From Verrucomicrobiaceae bacterium (lineage in GTDB: Bacteria > Verrucomicrobiota > Verrucomicrobiia > Verrucomicrobiales > Verrucomicrobiaceae): DNA of 64,000 bases. The position numbers were made by a program, and so were the translations under genes. Position 1 is the first letter of the stretch. Each line of letters starts with the position of its first letter. The stretch lies in contig JAIXZA010000004.1 in the NCBI GenBank assembly GCA_027489965.1, positions 1-64,000 on the forward strand, read 5' to 3'. Below are positions 1 to 7,130 of this stretch, piece after piece. Under the pieces are notes generated by a model. That model made no database searches. It saw nothing but the letters and a program-made list of their open reading frames with translations, and was not told where the DNA came from.

Positions 1-942
1 AACTGGCAATCCACAACCGGCAAGGCGGCGGTCGGCGATGTAGTCGGTGTATTGCTCGAATTCCTCGGAGCTCAGTCCTACTGCGTTGACTGGCAGGCAG
101 TCACGAATGAATTCTTTTTCCAGAGCGACGCCTTCGCGCATGGTTTCCACGAGGTCTTCACGGAACTCTTGAGTCCAGATGTCTGGATTCTCTTCGATGA
201 GATCCATGAACAGATTGCGGAAGACTTCGATATGATTGGATTCGTCACGCAGGGTGTAGCGGAACATTTGGCCGATACCAGGGAATTTGTTTTGGCGGTA
301 GAGGCTGAGAATCATGCCGAAAAGCCCGTAGAACTGGGTGCCTTCCATGCACTGACCGAAGACGAAGATGTTTTTGGCCAGAAGCTGTTTATTTTCCAGC
401 TTCGTGAGGTCGAGGTCACGGCGCAGGTTGTTGCTGTGCTTGGTGACGAACTCGTTCTTGCGCACAATCGTCGGGATCTGCTCGAACATGGCCTCGCACT
501 CATGCGGATTGATGCCGAGGGACGAAATCATGTAGAGCAGGCTGTCTGCGTGGATGTTTTCTTCATGGGCATGACGGCCGAGGACGAGCTTCAATTCTGG
601 GGCGGTGACTAGTTCACGAACGACGTGCTGCACATTGTCACCGACGATGCCCTCCGCTGCGCTGAAGTAGCCAATGCCCATCATGATAATCCAGCGCTCG
701 TTTTGAGAAACTTCGGAGGAGCGCCATTGCTCGACATCCTTCTGCATCTGAATGTCTTCAGGTTCCCAATGATTGGCCTTCATCGTCCGGTAGAGGTCGT
801 AGGCCCACTGGTATTTCAGGGGCAGCAAATTGAAGGTCATGGTCTGGCGGCCATTGATCACTTTTTTGGCGGCGAAGGCTGCCTCAGCTTTATCATGATC
901 GAGAGTAAACTCACGATTGCCAATCTTGTATGTTTTGTCCAT
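1..942 (-). CDS. nrdB: Ribonucleoside-diphosphate reductase beta subunit (R2), 3' end cut by window
   Basis: The small subunit of class I ribonucleotide reductase houses the dimetal cofactor that starts radical reduction of NDPs to dNDPs in the cytoplasm. From the ATG at 942, 314 codons run open to base 1, so the C-terminus is missing. Metal-ligand motifs are visible: E97 in YFSAAEG, E128 and H131 in EENIHADSL, then an E(G)TQFYG segment and RDESNH. The residue four after H131, where E. coli has the radical Tyr, is Leu135. That matches the R2c (Chlamydia-type) subclass, in which this site is Phe, Leu or Val, and suggests a Mn/Fe-type cofactor without a tyrosyl radical (family inference). No Shine-Dalgarno is seen. 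The catalytic nrdA is not in view and may lie beyond the left edge. Upstream NrdR-type boxes support control by deoxynucleotide status. Confidence 0.93.
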   Translation of the reverse strand, partial: MDKTYKIGNREFTLDHDKAEAAFAAKKVINGRQTMTFNLLPLKYQWAYDLYRTMKANHWEPEDIQMQKDVEQWRSSEVSQNERWIIMMGIGYFSAAEGIVGDNVQHVVRELVTAPELKLVLGRHAHEENIHADSLLYMISSLGINPHECEAMFEQIPTIVRKNEFVTKHSNNLRRDLDLTKLENKQLLAKNIFVFGQCMEGTQFYGLFGMILSLYRQNKFPGIGQMFRYTLRDESNHIEVFRNLFMDLIEENPDIWTQEFREDLVETMREGVALEKEFIRDCLPVNAVGLSSEEFEQYTDYIADRRLAGCGLPV

Positions 943-1021
943 GAGCGTGTTCGGGAGGAGTTTGGGAGTGATAGTTGATGAAACTTAATGAACGGGAGAG
1001 AAAAATCAGGCACGGTTATAA

Positions 1022-1069
1022 CTACTAGATATCGCCGCGCCGGTGATCATCATGCACAAGATGTAGTGT
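1022..1069 (-). promoter_or_regulatory. Tandem NrdR-box-like sites (1022-1037 and 1054-1069)
   Basis: The NrdR repressor binds paired 16-bp palindromes (acaCwAtATaTwGtgt) upstream of ribonucleotide reductase genes. Bases 1054-1069 match 13 of 16 consensus positions and 8 of the 10 core positions. Bases 1022-1037 match 8 of 10 core positions. The two start points are 32 bp apart, about three helical turns, which is the spacing known for tandem NrdR boxes. They lie 80-127 bp upstream of the nrdB start. Function is inferred from sequence only. Confidence 0.6.
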
Positions 1070-1077
1070 ATGGACAA
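1049..1077 (-). promoter_or_regulatory. Candidate nrdB promoter
   Basis: Read on the minus strand, TTGTCC (1077-1072) and CATGAT (1054-1049) are separated by 17 bp, each matching 4 of 6 consensus bases. The upstream NrdR-like box fills the spacer and the second box sits just past the predicted start site, as expected for repression. The hexamers are weak, so this is tentative. Confidence 0.35.
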
Positions 1078-1233
1078 GATGTTTTTAACCACCCATGGGG
1101 GTCAAAACCGTTTCTCAACGCTATTACAAGGGTTCCACGCCCAAAATATTTTTTTGACGTTAAAATGTCTGAAATGAGCTGCATTTTTGAGAAGGTTTTT
1201 GGCTCTGTGGAAAGCCTTTGAGAATCAAGATAT

Positions 1234-1291
1234 TGTGAATAAGTTAATTAAGGCGAGCCGAAAATGGGCCAAAATGGGTGGGTTATTCACA
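1234..1291. promoter_or_regulatory. Two inverted DnaA-box-like sites
   Basis: TTATTCACA, a match to the DnaA box TTATNCACA, occurs at 1283-1291 on the plus strand and at 1234-1242 on the minus strand (written TGTGAATAA). The two sites are 40 bp apart in an AT-rich stretch about 290-350 bp upstream of the nrdB start. In E. coli DnaA regulates nrdAB through such boxes, so a regulatory role is plausible. Chance occurrence is not excluded. Confidence 0.45.
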
Positions 1292-1357
1292 AATTTCGAA
1301 AATCAAAAAATCGAATTCAGAATTACCAGAATGCGCCGAGCGACTGCTGTTTTATGG

Positions 1358-1996
1358 CTATTTCAGGAAGCGTTTAGCGGCGATCCCGAGGCCGATAGGC
1401 ACGAGGCCACTGAGCACAATAGCCCAGCCTGGATGGCTGTTTCCTAAGGCTCCAATGGCCGCAAAAGCGAAGCCAACGGGAAGTGAGCCGCAGGCAAGTG
1501 AGATGACGAAGCTGCGGAAATCCATTTTGACTAAACCTGCCAGACAGGCCACGGCTTCGGGCAAAACAGGCATCCAGCGGGAGAGTGCGACGATCCAGCC
1601 ACCGCGCTTTTCGAAGATGATCGAACCTCTGTTTAAGGCCTCCTCTCCAGCAATCCAGCGGGCCGCTGGCCGCCCAAACCAACGACAGAAGGTATAGGCC
1701 GCTAACCCTGATAAAAACGATCCTACAGAGGCTAAGCAGCCCCCCGTGAACCAGCCATACGTGAGGCCTAACGCCGACATGACAATCGTGCTAGGAACTG
1801 GCAGCGCGATGTCTGCAATGAGCAGTCCAATACCAGCCAACCATGCCCAAAAACCAAACTGAGCCATCCAAGTGCGTGATCCTTCCAGGCTAAGAGCCGT
1901 GTCAAAGCGCTCTCCCCAAATCATGAATGGCACGATGATGCCAGCCAAGATGATGACGATGATGATGGTAAGAGACTTGGACTCTGGTTTGATCAT
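1358..1996 (-). CDS. VTT-domain (DedA/TVP38-like) membrane protein
   Basis: This 212-aa integral membrane protein belongs to the DedA/SNARE-associated (VTT) family, whose members act in membrane homeostasis and lipid-carrier movement; the substrate is unknown. A first membrane segment lies at about residues 9-28, followed by hydrophobic blocks around 47-75, 84-105 and through the C-terminal third. The family-typical core pairs a glycine-rich re-entrant segment (SFLSGLAAYTFCRWFGR) with a second one carrying RWMPVLPEA, the conserved Arg-x-x-P pattern. It starts with ATG at 1996, 48 bases after the uvrC stop on the same strand, so the two may be cotranscribed. Confidence 0.75.
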   Translation of the reverse strand: MIKPESKSLTIIIVIILAGIIVPFMIWGERFDTALSLEGSRTWMAQFGFWAWLAGIGLLIADIALPVPSTIVMSALGLTYGWFTGGCLASVGSFLSGLAAYTFCRWFGRPAARWIAGEEALNRGSIIFEKRGGWIVALSRWMPVLPEAVACLAGLVKMDFRSFVISLACGSLPVGFAFAAIGALGNSHPGWAIVLSGLVPIGLGIAAKRFLK

Positions 1997-2020
1997 TGGG
2001 CGGTTATTATGGGTTTACTC

Positions 2021-2033
2021 ATTCGTCATTCCC
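2021..2033. repeat. Short intergenic ATTCGTCATTC motif (downstream of uvrC)
   Basis: ATTCGTCATTCCC lies just after the uvrC stop region, preceded by ATGGGTTT. A closely similar tract, also preceded by ATGGGTTT, stands just upstream of the uvrC start (3651-3675). They look like members of a short intergenic repeat family. Confidence 0.4.
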
Positions 2034-2044
2034 AGCTCAGCGCC

Positions 2045-3613
2045 TTACTGCCGGGATTGAAGGAACTCCAAGATGCCTTCTGCCAGACTCTGACTGATGC
2101 CTGGGAGCTTGGCGATTTCTTCAGGGCTGGCTTTACGGAGACGTGTGACGGAGCCAAAGGCTTTGAGTAGGCTGGCTTTCCGGGCTTGGCTGACGCCAGG
2201 GCAGTCGTCTAGCAGGCTTTCGGCGACTCGACGACCGAGCAGAAGCTGATGGTAGCCATTGGCCCAGCGGTGAGCTTCGTCTCGGATGCGCTGAAGGAGT
2301 TTAAGCGCTCCACGATCATGTGGAATGATGACGGGATCGGATTCGCCGGGAAAAAAGACTTCCTCATTTTGTTTGGCTAAGCCAACGATGGGTAAGCCAC
2401 CCAAGCCTAGCTTTTGTAGCTCGGCGACGGCCATGCCTAACTGGCCTTTCCCCCCATCGACGATGACAAGATCGGGTAGGCGAACACTGCCAGGGACTCG
2501 CTCCATGGCTTCAAGAGGAGATTCCTGGGTGAAGTCGGCGGCCTCTGCCCCGATGGCTTCTCGGCCTTCTTTTAAGACGCGGGAGAAGCGGCGGCGAATG
2601 ACTTCGGCCATGCTGATGAAGTCGTTTTGACCAGTGACGGCGCGTATGCGGTAGCGACGGTAATTCGAGTTATCCGGCACCCCATTTTTAAAGCGGACCA
2701 TGCTGGCCACGCAGTGGGCGAGTCCGATGTTGGCGATGTCGAAGCACTCCATGATGAGGGGTGGCTTTTCTAAGCTGAGCAATTCCTGCAGTTCCTTCAC
2801 ATCCGCCATGGGATCAATGGTGGACATGACTTTGGCTCGCGCACCGCGCTCAAAGGTGCGTGTGGGAGTGATGGTTTTCCGCAGGTCTTCGACCATGTCT
2901 CGCAGTTCGGCGGCTTTTTCGAAATCCAGTCGAGCCGCCGCTTTTTGCATCTCTTCCTCGAGAACGGTGAGCAGGTCCTTCATGCCTTTGCCTTCGAGAA
3001 AGCCGCAGGCTTCTGCCATTTTCTGACGATAGTCCTCGATGCTGACACGGCCAATGCAGGGGGCGCAGCAGTTTTTGATGATGTCGTTGGAGCAGTGTTT
3101 GTAGTCCTGCTCTCCGGGCCGGATGGGCTTGCAGACGCGCAGACCGAACTTTTTATTGAGCCAATTGAGGGTGGTTTTTAAAGCGCTGCTGTGGGCAAAG
3201 GGACCAAAGTAGCGCGCCCCATCATCACGCTTCATGCGAGTGAGGGTGAAGCGGGGGAAGTCGTCCTGAAGGTTCACACGGACGAGGAAGAAGCGCTTAT
3301 CGTCCTTGAAGCTGATGTTGTATTTGGGCCTGAAATCTTTGATGAGCTTTCCCTCTAGGAGCAGGGACTCGGACTCGTTGCGCACCTCATGAATGTCAAA
3401 ATCCCAGATGCTGGCGATGAGGGCGCGGGTTTTTCTGTCGGTTAATTTGCTGCGCGCAGGCGTGAAGTAGTTGCTGAGGCGCTTTCTTAAATCCCGGGCT
3501 TTTCCCACGTAAATGACACTGCCCAGCCGGTCACGCATGATGTAGACGCCGGGCGTGTGAGGCACGTCGCGGAGCTTTGCCATGAGATCGGGTTTGGATT
3601 TTGGGTCGGCCAT
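2045..3613 (-). CDS. uvrC: Excinuclease ABC subunit C
   Basis: UvrC makes the 3' and 5' incisions around bulky DNA lesions after UvrAB damage recognition. Domains in order: GIY-YIG nuclease (GVY at 22-24, YVG at 35-37, with a later NESESLLLEGKLI carrying the catalytic Glu), a Cys-rich segment with C, C, CC and C spaced like the UvrC iron-sulphur site, a UVR UvrB-binding helix pair (FEKAAELRD), the RNase H-like nuclease (MECFDIANIG and LVIVDGGKGQL), and a C-terminal tandem helix-hairpin-helix. At 522 aa it is shorter than the usual 600 or so, but all domains are present. The ATG at 3613 has no Shine-Dalgarno. The VTT-domain gene follows 48 bases downstream. Confidence 0.97.
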   Translation of the reverse strand: MADPKSKPDLMAKLRDVPHTPGVYIMRDRLGSVIYVGKARDLRKRLSNYFTPARSKLTDRKTRALIASIWDFDIHEVRNESESLLLEGKLIKDFRPKYNISFKDDKRFFLVRVNLQDDFPRFTLTRMKRDDGARYFGPFAHSSALKTTLNWLNKKFGLRVCKPIRPGEQDYKHCSNDIIKNCCAPCIGRVSIEDYRQKMAEACGFLEGKGMKDLLTVLEEEMQKAAARLDFEKAAELRDMVEDLRKTITPTRTFERGARAKVMSTIDPMADVKELQELLSLEKPPLIMECFDIANIGLAHCVASMVRFKNGVPDNSNYRRYRIRAVTGQNDFISMAEVIRRRFSRVLKEGREAIGAEAADFTQESPLEAMERVPGSVRLPDLVIVDGGKGQLGMAVAELQKLGLGGLPIVGLAKQNEEVFFPGESDPVIIPHDRGALKLLQRIRDEAHRWANGYHQLLLGRRVAESLLDDCPGVSQARKASLLKAFGSVTRLRKASPEEIAKLPGISQSLAEGILEFLQSRQ

Positions 3614-3650
3614 GAGTGGTTGGAGTGAGGATTACGCATGGGTTTGCGCT

Positions 3651-3675
3651 TTCGTCATTCGAGATTCGTCATTCC
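3651..3675. repeat. Duplicated TTCGTCATTC tract between divergent genes
   Basis: TTCGTCATTCGAGATTCGTCATTCC contains the 10-mer TTCGTCATTC twice, 15 bases apart. It sits in the 97-bp gap between the divergent uvrC and RsmB-like genes. The same core occurs at 2021-2033, and a degenerate form occurs before argS (about 10085-10112). Confidence 0.45.
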
Positions 3676-3710
3676 TTGCACTCAGCGCGGATCCGTTGCA
3701 GGTCTAGGCC

Positions 3711-5027
3711 GTGAAAATTCCCCATATCGTCATCGCCAAGATCATCCGAGCCCTCCACGACATTTTTGTGGATCGGCGCTACGCGGACAAGGCGGTGGAA
3801 TTTACCTTTAAACATCACCCCAAATGGGGCAGTCGTGACCGCCGCATGTTTGCGGAGGCTATTTATGAAATCGTCCGTCACTGGCGCTGGTATTGGTATT
3901 TGGCAGGTCTGCATGACGAGGATCATCACCGACCAGAGGCTATCGGTGAGGAGCAGCTCTGGCGTGTTTGGGCAGCTTACTGGGTCATGACAGAGGGTGA
4001 TCTGCCAGCTTTTGATGAGCTTTTTGCCGTGCGCAAAGAAGACATCCTGGCGCGGTCCAAGCGTGAGGTGTCGCCGCTGATCCGTGCTTCGATACCGAAC
4101 TGGATGGACGAGCGCCTGGGCCGTGAACTCGGGGAGGCGTGGCCAGCCGTGCGGGCAACGCTGAACACGCCGGCTCAGGTTTATCTGCGCGTGAATACGC
4201 TGAAAACAGAGCGACGCACGCTGAAAACACGTTTGGCTCAGGATGGCTTCACGACCGAGCCACTGAAAGAGATCCCAACGGCCTTGGAGATGAAGCAGCG
4301 CTACAATGTCTTTGGCATGGCGGCATTTAAAGAGGGCTTATTTGAAGTGCAGGATGCCTCGTCTCAATGCGTGGCTCCATTTTTGCAGGTAGAGCCTGGC
4401 ATGAAGGTGATCGATGCCTGTGCTGGTGGCGGCGGTAAGACGCTGCACATCGGCGCACTGATGCAGAACAAAGGCCGCATCCTCGCGCTGGACGTGCATC
4501 AGTGGAAGCTCAATGAACTGAGAAAACGCTGTGGTCGTGCTGGAGTCGATGTGGCTGAGACGCGGATGATTGAAGGATCGAAGTCCATCAAACGGCTGGC
4601 AGGCTACGCGGACCGTGTGCTGCTGGATGTGCCTTGCTCAGGCTTGGGGGTTTTGCGCAGAAACCCAGATGCGAAGTGGAAGCTGAGCAATGAAGAGATC
4701 GACCGTCTCATCATTGAGCAGCAAGACATTCTAGCACGCTACAGCGTCATGGTGAAGCCGGGCGGAAAGCTGGTGTATGCGACCTGCTCTGTGCTACCGA
4801 GCGAGAATGAGGATCAGGTCCAGAAGTTCCTGTCCAAGCACGGCGACGACTGGACGCTCGAGGAGGAGATGAAGATCAATCCTGCGGAAAGCGGTCATGA
4901 CGGTTTTTATGGAGCGCGGTTAGTCCGTAAAGCTGCGGCCGTTCCAGAGACTGCTGTATCCCAAATTGAGGCTTCTGAATCTGCCGATGAAACGCCTACC
5001 AACACTCCTGAAACCATTGCGGAATGA
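3711..5027 (+). CDS. RsmB/NOP-family RNA (cytosine-C5)-methyltransferase
   Basis: This 438-aa SAM-dependent methyltransferase forms m5C in rRNA or tRNA. The N-terminal 140 residues resemble the NusB-like RsmB extension. The Rossmann domain shows the SAM loop DACAGGGGKT and both catalytic cysteine motifs, VPCSG (the PCS loop) and YATCSVLPSENE. The last 30 or so residues are an Ala/Glu/Thr-rich tail. The start is GTG at 3711 without a Shine-Dalgarno; no better upstream start is seen. Its 3' end overlaps the next gene by 41 bases, implying cotranscription. The RNA substrate cannot be told from sequence, so no symbol is given. Confidence 0.9.
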   Translation: MKIPHIVIAKIIRALHDIFVDRRYADKAVEFTFKHHPKWGSRDRRMFAEAIYEIVRHWRWYWYLAGLHDEDHHRPEAIGEEQLWRVWAAYWVMTEGDLPAFDELFAVRKEDILARSKREVSPLIRASIPNWMDERLGRELGEAWPAVRATLNTPAQVYLRVNTLKTERRTLKTRLAQDGFTTEPLKEIPTALEMKQRYNVFGMAAFKEGLFEVQDASSQCVAPFLQVEPGMKVIDACAGGGGKTLHIGALMQNKGRILALDVHQWKLNELRKRCGRAGVDVAETRMIEGSKSIKRLAGYADRVLLDVPCSGLGVLRRNPDAKWKLSNEEIDRLIIEQQDILARYSVMVKPGGKLVYATCSVLPSENEDQVQKFLSKHGDDWTLEEEMKINPAESGHDGFYGARLVRKAAAVPETAVSQIEASESADETPTNTPETIAE

Positions 5028-6498
5028 TGGGCTCGCAGTCTTGGCGCTGATCGCCGTCTCTTGGCTTTCGGTTGTTCGTGCCCAGACTTCTGTCTCGCTT
5101 CCGCACCGCGAGCTGCGTGGATCGTGGATTGCGACGGTGCATAACATCAACTGGCCTTCGCAGCCAGGGTTGCCGATAGCGCAGCAACAGGCGGAACTGA
5201 AAAGACTGATCCAAAGTGCTCACGATCATGGTTTAAACTGTCTGATTTTTCAGGTGCGGCCTGCGGCTGATGCTCTCTATGAATCGAAGATCGAGCCCTG
5301 GTCCTGCTATCTCAGTGGACTGATGAGTCTGCCGCCCTCGCCGAAATGGGATCCTTTGGAATTTGCGATCCGCGAAGCGCACTCGCACGGCATCGAGCTG
5401 CACGCTTGGTTCAATCCTTACCGAGCCATGGCCGGAGATCGCTTTGCTCCAAGTGCGAATCATGTGCGCCGCCAGCACCCCGAGTGGACGATCAAATATG
5501 GCAAAGACTGGTGGATGAATCCCGGATTGCCCGAGGTTCAGCAGCGGGTGATTGACGTCATCGCGGATGTCACGCGTCGTTATGATGTGGATGGCATTCA
5601 CATGGATGATTATTTTTACCCCTATCCAGTGAACGGCAGTGATGGCAAGCCGATCCCATTTGACGACGATGCGACCTTTGCCAGTTACAAAGCGGGCGGT
5701 GGTGCGCTGGAGCTGATGGCTTGGCGTCGACAAAACGTCGATACAGTAGTTAAAGCGGCATACTCAATGGTTAAAAGCATCAAGCGGACGGTGAAATTTG
5801 GCATCAGCCCCTTTGGTCTTTGGCGACCTAACTTCCCACCTGGAACGGGTGGTGGCCTGGATCCCTTTGAGCATCTGGGGGCCGATAGTCGAGGCTGGCT
5901 GCAAAAGGGCTGGGTGGATTACCTGACACCGCAGCTTTATTGGACGATTGATCGCCCGAAGCTCGGTTTTTCGACCTATTACGACTGGTGGCTCGGTGAA
6001 AATACGATGGGTCGCCACATTTGGCCTGGCATGAACACCAGCAAAGTCGGCGATGACCGCAGGGCAGGGGAGATCCTGGCTCAAATCAGCGTGGTGCGCG
6101 CGAAGCAGACTCTCATGCCGCCTGGGCATTTTCATTGGAATTTTGGTGCCCTCGATAAGGATCTGGGGAAAGTGGGCACACTAACCTTAGAACGCGCCTA
6201 CAACATTCATACGATCCTGCCCGCCAGCCCTTGGCTGAGCAGTGTGGCGCTACCAGCTCCATTGGTGGAATCAGTGAACGATGGGAAGCGTGTTCGCTGG
6301 AACTTCACCGATCTGCGCTGGGATCAATATGGACGCTGGTGGGTCGTTCAGGCGCTGATCGAGGGCAAATGGCAGGTGGTCGAGGTGGCTTTTCACGACA
6401 AACATGAGATCGACTGGCCTCAAAAAGCGGCTGCTGTCTCTGTCCGTGCCGCAGGTCCTGCTTGGGAATTGGGGCAGCCTGGAGTGATTGCTAAATGA
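4987..6498 (+). CDS. Secreted GHL10/DUF187-type glycoside hydrolase-like protein
   Basis: The protein (503 aa from ATG 4987) belongs to the PF02638 glycosyl-hydrolase-like 10 family (YngK type), TIM-barrel proteins thought to act on extracellular or envelope polysaccharides. An N-terminal signal peptide (Lys/Arg start, then LAVLALIAVSWLSVVRA) is followed by family motifs: GSWIATVHNINWPS, FQVRPAADALYES, HAWFNPYRA, DGIHMDDYFYPYP with candidate acidic residues, and YLTPQLYW. The last 90 or so residues form a separate C-terminal module. ATG 4987 is preferred to the in-frame start at 4966 because it gives a cleaner signal peptide; either overlaps the methyltransferase gene. Substrate unknown. Confidence 0.85.
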   Translation: MKRLPTLLKPLRNDGLAVLALIAVSWLSVVRAQTSVSLPHRELRGSWIATVHNINWPSQPGLPIAQQQAELKRLIQSAHDHGLNCLIFQVRPAADALYESKIEPWSCYLSGLMSLPPSPKWDPLEFAIREAHSHGIELHAWFNPYRAMAGDRFAPSANHVRRQHPEWTIKYGKDWWMNPGLPEVQQRVIDVIADVTRRYDVDGIHMDDYFYPYPVNGSDGKPIPFDDDATFASYKAGGGALELMAWRRQNVDTVVKAAYSMVKSIKRTVKFGISPFGLWRPNFPPGTGGGLDPFEHLGADSRGWLQKGWVDYLTPQLYWTIDRPKLGFSTYYDWWLGENTMGRHIWPGMNTSKVGDDRRAGEILAQISVVRAKQTLMPPGHFHWNFGALDKDLGKVGTLTLERAYNIHTILPASPWLSSVALPAPLVESVNDGKRVRWNFTDLRWDQYGRWWVVQALIEGKWQVVEVAFHDKHEIDWPQKAAAVSVRAAGPAWELGQPGVIAK

Positions 6499-6635
6499 AA
6501 TGATTGGAGTCAAAGTTTGGTCCGAAAGCGACGTGATTCTTCGGATCTGTGGTAAATAGCCTGATTTCCTGTGAAAAACTCCTTGCCAAAGCGGACTTCG
6601 GTGGTTCCTTCGCGGCCCTCAATTTAAACATTCCC

Positions 6636-6660
6636 AACCCGCCTGACAAGGTGTCGGGTT
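6636..6660 (+). promoter_or_regulatory. Hairpin in rpsO leader, possible S15 autoregulatory element
   Basis: AACCCG (6636-6641) pairs with CGGGTT (6655-6660), and an inner CCT/AGG stem (6642-6644 with 6649-6651) closes a GACA loop, leaving a three-base bulge. It ends 13 bases before the rpsO ATG, where occlusion of the start is possible. S15 represses its own mRNA through leader structures in many bacteria; that role here is inference. Confidence 0.35.
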
Positions 6661-6673
6661 CCCCAAACAGACC

Positions 6674-6931
6674 ATGAGCGAAGCTACTACCAGCCCCACA
6701 GAATTCAAACTCCACGCTAAAGACACAGGCAGTGCCGATGTCCAAGTCGCGATTTTGACTGGGCGTATCAATGAACTGACTGATCATCTGACCAAGCACA
6801 GCAAGGACCACAGCACCCGCCGTGGCCTTTTGAAGATGGTCTCCCGCCGCCGTAAGCTGCTTGATTACCTTAAGCGCACAGCCGGTGACCGTTACCAGAC
6901 GCTCCTCAAGAGCCTGGGTCTCCGCCGCTAA
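6674..6931 (+). CDS. rpsO: 30S ribosomal protein S15
   Basis: Primary 16S rRNA-binding protein of the small-subunit platform. At 85 aa it is slightly shorter than the usual 88-89. Family signatures are clear: [21 protein letters not shown], then [23 protein letters not shown], and the C-terminal [12 protein letters not shown]. The ATG at 6674 follows a small leader hairpin rather than a Shine-Dalgarno. The gene precedes pnp, the widely conserved rpsO-pnp order, and a strong hairpin lies between them. Confidence 0.98.
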   Translation: MSEATTSPTEFKLHAKDTGSADVQVAILTGRINELTDHLTKHSKDHSTRRGLLKMVSRRRKLLDYLKRTAGDRYQTLLKSLGLRR

Positions 6932-6946
6932 TCCATTTCCGACCTT

Positions 6947-6979
6947 AAGGGGTGATGCCACGATGCATCGCCCCTTTTG
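6947..6979 (+). terminator. rpsO-pnp intergenic hairpin (terminator or processing site)
   Basis: AAGGGGTGATGC (6947-6958) pairs over 12 bp, with one G-U pair, with GCATCGCCCCTT (6965-6976) around a six-base loop, followed by only TTGG. The short U-tract suggests partial termination or an RNase processing site, as found between rpsO and pnp in E. coli. Confidence 0.6.
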
Positions 6980-7130
6980 GCATTTAACCGGAGTCTCTCC
7001 CTGCTAGGAGCCACAGAACCGCGATCAATCTGATCCCCGGGTTCTTGTTTCGGCTTATTATCCTAGCCAGTAACTTCTCAGCACATCGCTGAACCCTTCC
7101 CCAAAAACAAAACAAGATAAAATACAAGCT

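Larger units (their letters stand above)
943..1357. other. Intergenic region upstream of nrdB
   Basis: These 415 bases separate two minus-strand genes and hold no convincing gene. Short open frames here have no recognisable domain. The nrdB-proximal half carries a candidate promoter with two NrdR-box-like sites. The distal AT-rich half carries two inverted DnaA-box-like 9-mers. The arrangement suggests that nrdB has its own regulated promoter rather than being read from the VTT-domain gene. Confidence 0.6.
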
